64,000 nt of DNA from NCBI RefSeq assembly GCF_003846175.1, contig NZ_ML123044.1:1416989-1480988 (forward strand). Direction: 5' to 3'. This DNA is from Streptomyces sp. ADI95-17. GTDB lineage: Bacteria > Actinomycetota > Actinomycetes > Streptomycetales > Streptomycetaceae. This document shows positions 49,904 through 58,326 of the stretch, in pieces (position 1 is the stretch's first letter; each line of letters starts with the position of its first letter). The position numbers were made by a program, and so were the translations under genes. The notes under the pieces were generated by a model. It searched no databases. It saw nothing but the letters and a program-made list of their open reading frames with translations, and was not told where the DNA came from.

Positions 49904-49918
49904 CTGACGGACCGTTAG
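49904..49918. promoter_or_regulatory. Regulon palindrome 8: CTGACGGACCGTTAG
   Basis: One base off consensus in the right arm. It lies between the divergent SDR operon (start 49881) and the cyclase gene (start 49965), so both could be controlled. Confidence 0.7.
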
Positions 49919-49964
49919 ATTTTATGGGTCATCAGGTCCACGAGCACAAGCCCCAGGAGGCGCC

Positions 49965-50891
49965 ATGTCACTGCCGGCCGAGTTCCACGACATCGCGAAG
50001 CGGGTCAGCAACTGGGGTCGCTGGGGCGACGACGACGAGATCGGGACGCTCAACCTGATCACCGACGCCGTGGTGCGCGAGGCCGCCGCCACCGTCCGCA
50101 GCGGTCTGCGGATCCCGCTCGCGCTCCCGCTCCAGCAGGACGGTGTGCAGAGCGGACTGATCCCGGGACGGATCAATCCGCTGCACACCATGATCCAGAT
50201 AAACCAGGAGCTCTTCGGCCCCGGCACCGTCGCCACCAGCGACGACACGGCCGTACTGAGCCTGCAGACGGCCACCCACTGGGACGCCCTCACCCACGCC
50301 TCGCACTCGGGGAAGATCTACAACGGCCGCCCGGCCGCGACGATCACCGCCCACGGCGGCGCGCAGTTCAGCGGGATCGACAAGGCGCCGCACATCGTCT
50401 CGCGCGGGGTGCTGCTCGACGTGGCGCGCGCCCACGGCGTGGACCGGCTGCCCGGCGGCCACGCGGTCACCCCCGCGGACCTGGACGCGGCCGAGGAACT
50501 GGCGGGGGTGCGGGTCCGCTCCGGCGACATCGTGCTCGTACGGACCGGGCAGGTGCAGGTGTATCTGTCGGGCGACAAGCACGCGTACGGCTATCCGTCG
50601 CCCGGCCTGTCGATCCGGACGCCCGAATGGTTCCGCGCGCGCGACGCGGCGGCGGTCGCCAACGACACCCTGACCTTCGAGATCTTCCCGCCGGAGATCG
50701 AGGACCTGTGGCTGGGGGTGCACGCCCTGGACCTCGTCGAGATGGGCATGCTCCAGGGCCAGAACTGGAATCTGGAGGCGCTGTCCACAGCCTGTGCACA
50801 GGAGAAGCGGTACGCCTTCCTGCTCTCCGCGATGCCGGAGCCGTTCGTCGGCGCGACCGGCACCCCGGTCGCGCCGGTCGCCGTCCTGTGA
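49965..50891 (+). CDS. Cyclase-family (kynurenine formamidase-like) metal hydrolase
   Basis: 308 residues. The family metal-binding motif HxGTHxDxPxH appears as QTATHWDALTHASH (H105, D107, H111), with a complete HxDxxxH core. Later GVLLDVARAHG and DIVLVRTG are also typical. Related enzymes open lactams, amides or cyclic ketone derivatives. It is divergent from the SDR operon across palindrome 8, suggesting a ring-opening or amide hydrolysis step in the regulon. ATG 49965 has AGGAGG just upstream. Confidence 0.83.
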   Translation: MSLPAEFHDIAKRVSNWGRWGDDDEIGTLNLITDAVVREAAATVRSGLRIPLALPLQQDGVQSGLIPGRINPLHTMIQINQELFGPGTVATSDDTAVLSLQTATHWDALTHASHSGKIYNGRPAATITAHGGAQFSGIDKAPHIVSRGVLLDVARAHGVDRLPGGHAVTPADLDAAEELAGVRVRSGDIVLVRTGQVQVYLSGDKHAYGYPSPGLSIRTPEWFRARDAAAVANDTLTFEIFPPEIEDLWLGVHALDLVEMGMLQGQNWNLEALSTACAQEKRYAFLLSAMPEPFVGATGTPVAPVAVL

Positions 50892-50939
50892 CGGGACCGG
50901 CCGGCGCCGGACAGCAGCCCGGACGGACTGCTTTAACCT

Positions 50940-51458
50940 TTATGCAAAGTTCGTCATGGCCTGTGATGCCTTGCGCGCATCACGGCCCGCGTCCCCCACG
51001 CCGGGCGCGGTGCCCTGTGCGCCGGAGTGCAGCGGCAGCTGGATCAGCGGTGCGCCGCGGTCGACCTCGCACCAGATGCGCTTGCCCGCGCCCTCCGGCT
51101 GCCAGCCCCAGCGGTCCGCGAGGCCGTCGACCAGCTCCAGGCCCCGGCCGTTGGTGTCCTCGCCGGCCGCGTGGCGCTGCTGCGGCGGGCGGCAGCTGGC
51201 GTCGGCCACCTCGACCCGGACGGTCCCGGGCGCACCGGCCGAGCCGGTCAGACCGAACAGCATCCGCAGCACCGCCGGGCACCCGGTGTGCACCACCGCG
51301 TTGGTGACCAGCTCCGAGATCAGCAGGATGAGCGTCTCGGCCAGTGGCTCGTCGTCCCTTATCCCGGACCCGACCAGTCTCGATCGGGCCCATCTACGGG
51401 CCCGCCCGACCTCCGCGGGATCCGGCCCGACCTCCAGCTGAACCTGAAGCACCTGCAC
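50940..51458 (-). CDS. ATP-binding protein, RsbW-like anti-sigma/regulatory kinase
   Basis: 172 residues. HATPase_c_2 domain: N-box LLISELVTNAVVHTGCPA, then VRVEVADASCRPP and GRGLELVDGLADRWGW. Streptomyces encode many such proteins, typically Ser kinases acting on STAS antagonists. The Gln/Ala-rich C-terminus is variable. Stands alone; no adjacent STAS partner. Confidence 0.83.
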   Translation of the reverse strand: MQVLQVQLEVGPDPAEVGRARRWARSRLVGSGIRDDEPLAETLILLISELVTNAVVHTGCPAVLRMLFGLTGSAGAPGTVRVEVADASCRPPQQRHAAGEDTNGRGLELVDGLADRWGWQPEGAGKRIWCEVDRGAPLIQLPLHSGAQGTAPGVGDAGRDARKASQAMTNFA

Positions 51459-51975
51459 CGCTCACACCATCCGAACCGGCGGACACATCGCCTCGCGCCT
51501 CCTCGGGGTCACGGAACGTGATTCCCCTGCGAGACAGCATGGTTGACGTACAGTCACCGCAACAAGCGCTTCGGGCATATTCCAGCGCCAAGGAGTACGC
51601 GTGATGCATACTGTGCGACGCACGTTGCGGGGAGTCGAACAGAGGCACGCAAAGGCCGCCCGAACCGCCTCCCGGGCGCTCCCGGCGCTTCTGCCAGGAA
51701 CACGAGCAGGACACCGCTCCGGACCCGGAGTCACCGCAGGGGCAACTTCCGGATCGCCCGGTTCCAGTTCCTGTCGCATCCAACGGAGCGTACCCGAGCC
51801 CGGCGCCGACTCCACCCCGTGACAAAGAACGTGAAGGCCGGAGACCGGCCCCCGCGCCCGCCGACTGCACTGCGTAACTCCGCAGCGTGAGGCTCGTGGC
51901 CCTGCCTGTCACCTCCGTGCACCGTACATTCACCCGCCGCCGGGTGCCGGAAGCCTGCACGGAAACCCTCCGGCT
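51459..51975. other. 517-base intergenic region
   Basis: Between the ATP-binding protein and the ACAD operon, both on the minus strand. A short plus-strand frame (51604-51822, 72 codons) has AAGGAG about eight bases upstream and is Arg/Ser/Pro-rich, without a family match I can name. I judge it weak. No RNA gene was recognised. Confidence 0.4.
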
Positions 51976-52926
51976 TCAGCACAGGTCCCCCGCAAGCACC
52001 TCCTCGGCCGCCGCCGCGGTGAGCCACTGCCCGGACCGCAGCCAGGCCCGTTTGAGGTGCAGGTGAACATCTGCCTCCCAGGTGAAGCCCATGCCGCCGT
52101 GCACCTGGAGGCAGTCCCGCGCGTTGCGGACCGCCGCGTCGTCGGCGAGCAGTTTCGCGCCCGCGATCTCGACCGGGTCCGCCGTCACGGCCGCCGCGTA
52201 CACGGCGCAGCGAGCCAGTTCGGCCCGGACCAGCATTCCGGCGCACAGGTGTTTGACCGCCTGGAAGGACCCGATCGGCGATCCGAACTGTTCGCGCTCA
52301 CCGGCGTGTTGGACGGCCATCTCGGTCGTCCGGGCGGCGCTGCCGAGCTGTTCGGCGGCGGTCAGCAGGGCCCCCTCGTCGCGCAGCCGCCCGCCCCCGG
52401 GCAGCCGCTCGCCGGTCTCCTCCGGGTCCCCGGCCCGCCACAGGGGCGTGAACGGGTCGATCGAACGTACGGGGGTGGCGTCGCCCCGTACCCGGGTGAC
52501 GTCCACCGACGCGGCGGACGCCCGCGGCCCGTAGCCGGGGCCGAGCACCAGCAGCGCGTCCGCCTCCCCCAGGTGCGCCACCGGCTGCCCCGGGTCGAGC
52601 ACGGCGACCACCGTCCCGCCCTGCGCCGCGCCCTTCACCGGACCGGCCGCGAGGTGGGTGGCGATCAGCGGCCCCGGCAGCAGCGAGCGCCCCACCTCCT
52701 CGAAGAGCAGCACCGATTCCGGCAGCCCGAGCCCGACGCCCCCCTCCGCCTCCGGCAGCCGCAGCGCGAAGAACCCGGCCTCGCCGAGCTCCCGCCACAG
52801 CGCCCGGTCGACGCCGGTGCCGTCGTCGAGCGCCGCCCGCATCCGGTCCCTGCCGAAGCGCCCGGCCAGGAGTTCCCGCACCCCCGCCCGCAGGGCCCGC
52901 TGGTCGTCCGAGAGCTGGAAGTCCAT
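51976..52926 (-). CDS. Acyl-CoA dehydrogenase, small subunit type
   Basis: 316 residues, shorter than a standard ACAD (about 380). N-terminal MDFQLSDDQRALRAGVRELL and GEREQFGSPIGSFQAVKHL plus QVHGGMGFTWEADVHLHLKRA are kept; the middle beta domain is reduced. Encoded seven bases after the 386-residue ACAD at 52934. Steroid-degrading actinobacteria use alpha2beta2 ACADs made of one full and one shortened subunit from adjacent genes, and this pair fits that pattern. Last gene of the operon beginning at 55295. Confidence 0.85.
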   Translation of the reverse strand: MDFQLSDDQRALRAGVRELLAGRFGRDRMRAALDDGTGVDRALWRELGEAGFFALRLPEAEGGVGLGLPESVLLFEEVGRSLLPGPLIATHLAAGPVKGAAQGGTVVAVLDPGQPVAHLGEADALLVLGPGYGPRASAASVDVTRVRGDATPVRSIDPFTPLWRAGDPEETGERLPGGGRLRDEGALLTAAEQLGSAARTTEMAVQHAGEREQFGSPIGSFQAVKHLCAGMLVRAELARCAVYAAAVTADPVEIAGAKLLADDAAVRNARDCLQVHGGMGFTWEADVHLHLKRAWLRSGQWLTAAAAEEVLAGDLC

Positions 52927-52933
52927 GAGTGCG

Positions 52934-54094
52934 TCAGCGCCCCTTCGGCAGGCCGAGCATGCGTTCGGCGACGATGTTCCGCTGGATCTGGGAGGTGCCC
53001 GCGGCGATGGTGTACGAGAGCGAGGAGAGCCGGTCCAGGACCCACTCCCGGTCCAGGTCCGCGCTGTCGGCGCCGAGCACCTCGGCGGCCGCCTCGTACA
53101 GCTCCTGGCGGGCGTGCGAGTAGCGCAGCTTGAAGACCGAGCCGCCGGTGCCGGGCACACCGCCGCCGCCGGCCCGCTGCGCCTCGCTGACGTTCCACTG
53201 GGTGAGCCGCCACAGCGCCCGGAATTCGGCGTTCAGCCTGCCCAGCCTGCGGCGCAGGACCGGATCGTCCCAGCGTCCGCTGCGCCGGGCCTCGGCGGCC
53301 AGCTCGTCCAGGGTGCGGCGGCAGGCGACGACCTCGCCGACGAAGGCCGTACCGCGCTCGAAGGAGAGGGTGACCATGGTGACCCGCCAGCCGTCGTTCT
53401 CCGCGCCGACGCGGTGCGAGAGCGGCACCCGCACCTCGTCGAGGAACATCTCGGCGAACTCGGTGGACCCGGCGAGGGTGCGCAGCGGGCGGACGGTGAC
53501 CCCGGGCGCGTCCATCTCCATCGCCAGCCAGGTGATCCCGCGGTGCTTGGGCGCCGCCGGGTCCGTGCGCACCAGGAGCTCGCACCAGTCGGCGACCTCC
53601 GCGTGCGAGGTCCAGATCTTGCTGCCGCTCACCACGTAGTGGTCGCCGTCGCGCACCGCCCTGGTCCGCAGCGCGGCGAGGTCGGACCCGGCATCGGGCT
53701 CGCTGAACCCCTGGCACCAGATCTCGTCGCCGCGCAGCACCGGGGGCAGCCAGCGTGCCCGCTGCTCCGCGGTGCCCTCGGCCGCGATCGTCGGGCCGGC
53801 GTGCAGCAGCCCGACGAAGTTCGCGCCGACGTACGGGGCGCCGGCCTTCTCCGTCTCCTCCAGGAAGATCAGGTGCTGGGTCGGGGTCGCGCCCCGGCCG
53901 CCCGCGTCGACGGGCCAGTGCAGACCGGCGTAGCCGGCGTCGTGGAGCATCCGCTGCCAGGCCGTGTCGTACGCGCGGCGGCCCGGCCAGTCGTCGGGGC
54001 GGGGCTTCGGCGGCAGTCCGGGCAGCACTCCGCCGAGCCACTCCCGCAGCCGTGCCCGGAACTCCCGCTCCTCCTCCGTGTACGCGAGGTCCAT
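52934..54094 (-). CDS. Acyl-CoA dehydrogenase, large subunit type
   Basis: 386 residues. Full three-domain ACAD: HWPVDAGGRG, WCQGFSEPDAGSDLAALRT, HYVVSGSKIWTSHAEVADWCELLVRT, and C-terminal YTIAAGTSQIQRNIVAERMLGLP. The usual catalytic Glu position (YEGT) is Ala, so a partner residue or alternative base is implied. It follows the amidohydrolase stop by seven bases and precedes the small ACAD by seven, so all three are one operon. Confidence 0.88.
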   Translation of the reverse strand: MDLAYTEEEREFRARLREWLGGVLPGLPPKPRPDDWPGRRAYDTAWQRMLHDAGYAGLHWPVDAGGRGATPTQHLIFLEETEKAGAPYVGANFVGLLHAGPTIAAEGTAEQRARWLPPVLRGDEIWCQGFSEPDAGSDLAALRTRAVRDGDHYVVSGSKIWTSHAEVADWCELLVRTDPAAPKHRGITWLAMEMDAPGVTVRPLRTLAGSTEFAEMFLDEVRVPLSHRVGAENDGWRVTMVTLSFERGTAFVGEVVACRRTLDELAAEARRSGRWDDPVLRRRLGRLNAEFRALWRLTQWNVSEAQRAGGGGVPGTGGSVFKLRYSHARQELYEAAAEVLGADSADLDREWVLDRLSSLSYTIAAGTSQIQRNIVAERMLGLPKGR

Positions 54095-54101
54095 CGCGGG
54101 C

Positions 54102-55295
54102 CTACTTGTCGAGGTCCAGATCGAGCATCCGGATCGCGTTTCCGCGCATCAGTTTGTAGACGGTCTCGTCGTCCAGTCCCTTGACGTGGTCCAGGGCGAC
54201 CTCCTTGGTGTGCGGGAAGGTCGAGTCGACGTGCGGGTAGTCGGTCTCGAAGGTGGCGTTGTCCCGTCCGACGACGTCGAGCGAGGCGACGCCGTGCTTG
54301 TCCCGGAAGAAGCAGCAGAAGATCTGCCGGTAGTAGTACGTGGACGGCGGCTCGGGGATCAGATCGCGCACCCCGCCCCAGGCCCGGTGCTCCTCCCAGA
54401 CGTCGTCGGCGCGCTCCAGGGCGTACGGGATCCATCCCATCTGGCCCTCGCTGTAGGCGAGTTTGAGCTGCGGGAACTTCACCAGGACCCCGCTGAACAG
54501 GAAGTCCATCATCGAGGCCATGGCGTTGTTGAAGGAGAGGCTGGCCTGTACGGCGGGCGGGGCGTCGGGCGACGCGGCGGGCATCTGCGAGCTGGACCCG
54601 ATGTGCATGTTGACGACCGTGCCGGTCTCCTGGCAGGCCGCGAAGAACGGGTCCCAGTACCCGGTGTGGATCGACGGCAGTCCGAGGTGGGTGGGGATCT
54701 CGGAGAAGGTCACCGCGCGCACCCCGCGCGCCGCGTTGCGGTGGATCTCGGCGACCGCCAGGCCGATGTCCCAGAGCGGGATGATGCAGAGCGGGATGAG
54801 CCGGCCGCCGCTGTCGCCGCACCACTCCTCCACCATCCAGTCGTTGTAGGCGCGCACGCAGGCGAGCGCCACCTCCTTGTCGTGCGCCTCGGCGAAGGTC
54901 TGGCCGCAGAAGCGCGGGAAGGTCGGGAAGCAGAGGCTCGCCTCGACGTGGTTGAGGTCCATGTCCTTGAGCCGCTCGACCGGATCCCAGCAGCCGGGCC
55001 GCATCTCCGCCCGGGTGATGCCCTCCAGCGTCATGTCGTCGCGGTCGAAGCCGACGGCGGCGATGTTGCGCTTGTACGGGAACTTCAGGTCCTCGTATAT
55101 CCACCAGTCGGTGGGCGGGCCGTCCGGGTCCATCGTGATGACGTACTTGCCGCCCGTGTAGGCCAGCTCGCCGATGCCCGCGGTGAGCGGCTGCGGGCCG
55201 CGCTCGCGGTACTTGGCGGGCAGCCAGGTCGAGAAGAGGTGCGGCGGCTCGATCACATGGTCGTCGACGCTGACGATCCGAGGCAGTTCCGTCAT
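54102..55295 (-). CDS. Amidohydrolase family 2 (ACMSD-like) metal hydrolase
   Basis: 397 residues. The N-terminal metal motif appears as VSVDDHVIEP (D-x-H form of the HxH motif). Further ligands are probable in TVVNMHIGSSSQ and TFETDYPHVDSTFPH (Asp). Amidohydrolase-2 enzymes decarboxylate or hydrolyse ring-derived acids; similar proteins occur in mycobacterial lipid/steroid clusters without a settled role. First gene of the ACAD operon, with palindrome 9 26 bases upstream of ATG 55295. Confidence 0.87.
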   Translation of the reverse strand: MTELPRIVSVDDHVIEPPHLFSTWLPAKYRERGPQPLTAGIGELAYTGGKYVITMDPDGPPTDWWIYEDLKFPYKRNIAAVGFDRDDMTLEGITRAEMRPGCWDPVERLKDMDLNHVEASLCFPTFPRFCGQTFAEAHDKEVALACVRAYNDWMVEEWCGDSGGRLIPLCIIPLWDIGLAVAEIHRNAARGVRAVTFSEIPTHLGLPSIHTGYWDPFFAACQETGTVVNMHIGSSSQMPAASPDAPPAVQASLSFNNAMASMMDFLFSGVLVKFPQLKLAYSEGQMGWIPYALERADDVWEEHRAWGGVRDLIPEPPSTYYYRQIFCCFFRDKHGVASLDVVGRDNATFETDYPHVDSTFPHTKEVALDHVKGLDDETVYKLMRGNAIRMLDLDLDK

Positions 55296-55320
55296 GGTGT
55301 CCCCTCCGGCGCGCGATTTT

Positions 55321-55335
55321 CTGATGACCCGTCAG
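55321..55335. promoter_or_regulatory. Regulon palindrome 9: CTGATGACCCGTCAG
   Basis: Upstream of the amidohydrolase/ACAD operon (minus). One base off consensus in the left arm. It shares a 144-base divergent promoter region with palindrome 10. Confidence 0.7.
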
Positions 55336-55408
55336 ATATATGTCGCCATCAGGCTAGCCCCGCACCCCTGGACCGACAAGGCGCAGCGCTCTACGCTCTG
55401 CGCACTAT

Positions 55409-55423
55409 CTGACTGTCCGTCAG
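55409..55423. promoter_or_regulatory. Regulon palindrome 10: CTGACTGTCCGTCAG
   Basis: Upstream of the CoA ligase at 55440 (plus), 16 bases before its start. One inner base off consensus. Together with palindrome 9, each divergent promoter here has its own site. Confidence 0.72.
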
Positions 55424-55439
55424 CTGTGAGGGGTACGCC

Positions 55440-56978
55440 GTGACCGAGACCGCGCACGCCCTGGGTGCATCGGGCACCTTCTGGGAACTCGTCGAACGCC
55501 GGGCCGGCCTGACCCCGGACCGCCCGTTCCTGATCCAGGACGACCGCACCCTGACCTTCGGCGAGCTGCGCGACTGCGGCGAGCGGGTCGCGGCCGGGCT
55601 GTGGGAGATGGGCGTACGCCCCGGCAGCGTCGTCGCCTGGCAGCTGCCGACCCGGATCGAGACGGTGCTGCTGTCTTTCGCGCTGACCCGGATCGGGGCC
55701 GTGCAGTCGCCCGTCATCCCGTTCTACCGGGACCGCGAGGTGGGGTTCGCGCTGCGCGAGTCGAAGGCGGAGTTCTTCGCCGTACCGGGCACCTGGCGCG
55801 GCTTCGACCACACCGCGATGGCCGGACGGCTGACGGCGGACCGGCCGGTGACGGTGTTCGAGGCGTACGCCTCGCTGCCGGACGGCGATCCGTCGGTGCT
55901 CCCGCCGCCGCCCGGCGACGGCACGCAGGTGCGCTGGATCTACTGGACCTCGGGCACCACCTCCGACCCGAAGGGGGTGCTGCACACCGACCGCAGCCTG
56001 ATCGCGGGCGGCTCCTGCCTGGCCCACGCGCTGCGGCTGTCGGCCGACGACATCGGCTCGATGGCCTTCCCGTTCGCCCATGTCGCCGGGCCGGACTACG
56101 CGATGATGCTGCTGCTGTACGGCTTCCCGGCGGTGCTGTTCGAGCACTTCGCGATGCCGGACGCGCTGGAGGGCTACCGGCGCCACGGGGTGACGGTCGC
56201 GGGCGGGTCCACGGCGTTCTACTCGATGTTCCTGGCCGAACAGCGCAAGGCCCCGGACCGCAGGCTGATCCCGAGCCTGCGGCTGCTGGCGGGCGGCGGG
56301 GCCCCGAAGCCGCCGGAGATCTACCACGCGGTGGTCCGGGAGATGGGCGTCCAGCTCACCCACGGGTACGGCATGACCGAGGTCCCCATGATCACGATGG
56401 GCGCCCCCGACGACACGGTGGAGCACCTCGCCGGGACGGAGGGGCGGCCGCCGGCGGGCATGGAGATCCGGATCACCGACGAGGACGGCAAGCCGCAGCC
56501 GCACGGCACGGACGGTGAGGTGCGGCTGCGCGGGGAGGCCGTCTGCAAGGGCTATCTGGACCCGGCGGCGTCCGCTTCGGTCTTCGACGCGGAGGGGTTC
56601 CTGATCACCGGCGACGTCGGCCATGTCAGGGAGAGCGGGCATCTGGTGCTCACCGGGCGGCTGAAGGACATCATCATCCGCAAGGGCGAGAACATCTCCG
56701 CGAAGGAGATAGAGGACCTGCTGCACCGGCACCCGGACGTCGGGGACGCGGCGGTGATCGGGCTGCCGGACCCGGAGCGGGGCGAGCTGGTCTGCGCGGT
56801 CGTGGAGCAGCCGGCGGGTGCGGCGCCGCTGACGCTGACGCAGCTCACGGGGTATCTGCGGGCCGAGGGGCTCTCCGTGCACAAGCTGCCGGAGCGGCTG
56901 GAGGTGGTGGCCGCGCTGCCGCGCAACGAAGCCCTGCGCAAGGTGCTGAAGTACCGGCTGCGGGAGCAGTTCGCCTGA
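55440..56978 (+). CDS. AMP-forming acyl-CoA ligase (cyclohexanecarboxylate-CoA ligase-like)
   Basis: 512 residues, ANL superfamily. IYWTSGTTSDPKGVLHT (phosphate-binding, about 166-182), HGYGMTEVPMI, TGDVG, and the hinge GRLKDIIIRKGENISAKEIEDLL. The C-terminal lysine lies in LPRNEALRKVLKYRLRE. The pattern is that of AliA/FadD17-like ligases for short, branched or alicyclic acids. GTG 55440 follows GAGGGG. Divergent from the amidohydrolase/ACAD operon, each promoter with its own palindrome. Confidence 0.9.
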   Translation: MTETAHALGASGTFWELVERRAGLTPDRPFLIQDDRTLTFGELRDCGERVAAGLWEMGVRPGSVVAWQLPTRIETVLLSFALTRIGAVQSPVIPFYRDREVGFALRESKAEFFAVPGTWRGFDHTAMAGRLTADRPVTVFEAYASLPDGDPSVLPPPPGDGTQVRWIYWTSGTTSDPKGVLHTDRSLIAGGSCLAHALRLSADDIGSMAFPFAHVAGPDYAMMLLLYGFPAVLFEHFAMPDALEGYRRHGVTVAGGSTAFYSMFLAEQRKAPDRRLIPSLRLLAGGGAPKPPEIYHAVVREMGVQLTHGYGMTEVPMITMGAPDDTVEHLAGTEGRPPAGMEIRITDEDGKPQPHGTDGEVRLRGEAVCKGYLDPAASASVFDAEGFLITGDVGHVRESGHLVLTGRLKDIIIRKGENISAKEIEDLLHRHPDVGDAAVIGLPDPERGELVCAVVEQPAGAAPLTLTQLTGYLRAEGLSVHKLPERLEVVAALPRNEALRKVLKYRLREQFA

Positions 56979-56982
56979 GGGC

Positions 56983-57020
56983 CCGACGGGGGTGCGGGTG
57001 TCGCCCCGCACCCCCGTCGG
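56983..57020. terminator. Bidirectional terminator hairpin
   Basis: A 16-bp perfect stem (56983-56998 with 57005-57020) and a six-base loop, between the converging CoA ligase and EF-hand genes. Confidence 0.82.
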
Positions 57021-57022
57021 TC

Positions 57023-57544
57023 CTACGCGTCCGGGGCGATCACCGTGAAGTAGTCGGCGAACGCCGACACCGCCTCGTCCTCCGCGATCCTGCCGTCCTG
57101 GTCCGCGTCCAGGCTCCGGGCCGCGATCCGCGCCGTCCCGGCGTCCGCGCCGAGCACCTGCAGCGCCCGTTCCACGGCGGGTACGGCCGCCTTGCCCCGG
57201 TCGTCCGGGTCCGCCACGGCGATCGCCGCGCGCAGGAAGGGGCGGGCGATCTCCGCGAAGCGCTCCGGGTTGTCGCGCAGCCGTTTCACGGCCCCGCCCA
57301 CGAACTCCTCACGGGTGACGCGCTGGTCCCCGTCGACATCGGCGATGCCCGCCATGCCCTGCCAGAACGCCTCGGCCCCGATGTAGAGCGCCTGGCCCTT
57401 GTCGCAGCGCGCCGTCGTACCGAATTCGGCGAGCAGTCGGGCCGCGGCGGCACTGAAATCCGCGCGATCGATGTATCCGTTGCCGTCCTGGTCGAAGGCG
57501 GCGAAGCGGAAAGCGATCTTGCGCTCATACTCTGCGCTGTCCAT
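57023..57544 (-). CDS. EF-hand calcium-binding protein (calerythrin-like)
   Basis: 173 residues with four EF-hand positions. Loops at 18-29 (DQDGNGYIDRAD), 69-80 (DVDGDQRVTREE) and 146-157 (DADQDGRIAEDE) are good Ca ligand sets; the one near 112 (DPDDRGKA) is degenerate. The length and arrangement match calerythrin/sarcoplasmic Ca-binding-like proteins of actinomycetes. Cytoplasmic Ca buffering or sensing is inferred. Start ATG 57544. Confidence 0.9.
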   Translation of the reverse strand: MDSAEYERKIAFRFAAFDQDGNGYIDRADFSAAAARLLAEFGTTARCDKGQALYIGAEAFWQGMAGIADVDGDQRVTREEFVGGAVKRLRDNPERFAEIARPFLRAAIAVADPDDRGKAAVPAVERALQVLGADAGTARIAARSLDADQDGRIAEDEAVSAFADYFTVIAPDA

Positions 57545-57658
57545 GCGGGGAGCGTACGACGCCGGAAGGCGTCACGTGTCACTTACGCGCTCCACCGGTG
57601 TCACGACCCGGTCATCGCCGCCCGCCGCCACCCCCGCGGACGGCGCCCCGGAGCGGCT

Positions 57659-58033
57659 TCACGCGGAGAGCGGCCGGGCCCGGTCGTCGACGGCGGTGTC
57701 CCAGTCGGGGTAGACCTCGAAGAGCCGGCGTACGCCGAGGGCGGCGAGCACCCGGTTGACGTGCGAGCCCTCCTCCGCGCCCCGGGCCGGCAGGATCAGC
57801 CGCAGCCGGCCTCCGCAGGAACGCATCAGCCGGCGGGAGGCGATCAGCACACCGACCCCGCTGGAGTCGCAGAACAGCACCTCGGAGAGGTCGAGCACCA
57901 CATCGTGGCGGCCGACCGCGACCGCGTCATGGACGGACTGGCGCACCGCGGGCGATGTCAGCAGATCCAGTTCGCCGCGTATGTGCAGTACGGTCCATTC
58001 ACCCTGCACGGTCTCGGCCACTTTTAGTGTCAC
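57659..58033 (-). CDS. STAS-domain anti-sigma factor antagonist
   Basis: 124 residues. The STAS fold has the phosphorylatable Ser in LFCDSSGVGVLIAS (S57/S58) and the start VLHIRGELDLLTSPAV. These proteins release sigma factors by binding RsbW-like kinases; the ATP-binding protein at 50.9 kb is one possible partner. The start has no strong SD site (ATG 58033). Divergent from the sigma-factor gene. Confidence 0.88.
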   Translation of the reverse strand: MTLKVAETVQGEWTVLHIRGELDLLTSPAVRQSVHDAVAVGRHDVVLDLSEVLFCDSSGVGVLIASRRLMRSCGGRLRLILPARGAEEGSHVNRVLAALGVRRLFEVYPDWDTAVDDRARPLSA

Positions 58034-58326
58034 GCCACTGGGCCTCTCGTTCCGGGGCTTCCGACGATCCGGAAGTTTCCGTTCCTTCTCGCGGCTGCCC
58101 CAGCCGCACCCCTATGAAACACCGGGCGCCCTGACAGGACGCAGCCGGATTCGAACAGAAATGATCGGTTCAGGTCCGCTTCCATCGGAGCCGACTGACG
58201 CATTCCCTATCATCCCGGGCCTCTTGACGGGCGTACTTGCCGCAAAGAGAGGCACATGGCCGGCACCGCCGACTACATTCGATGTGACGAGGGGAACAGA
58301 GCAGAGGGAACAGGGTCGGGGGTCGC
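58034..58326. other. Divergent promoter region between STAS and sigma-factor genes
   Basis: 293 bases without a supported gene. It is somewhat AT-richer near the middle and must hold promoters in both directions. No clear palindrome or riboswitch was seen. Confidence 0.45.

Noticed and set aside
5378..55423. KstR/KstR2 cholesterol regulon
   Set aside because: The palindrome does not match the KstR or KstR2 motifs I know, and no KshA, KstD, HsaC or Mce genes are present.
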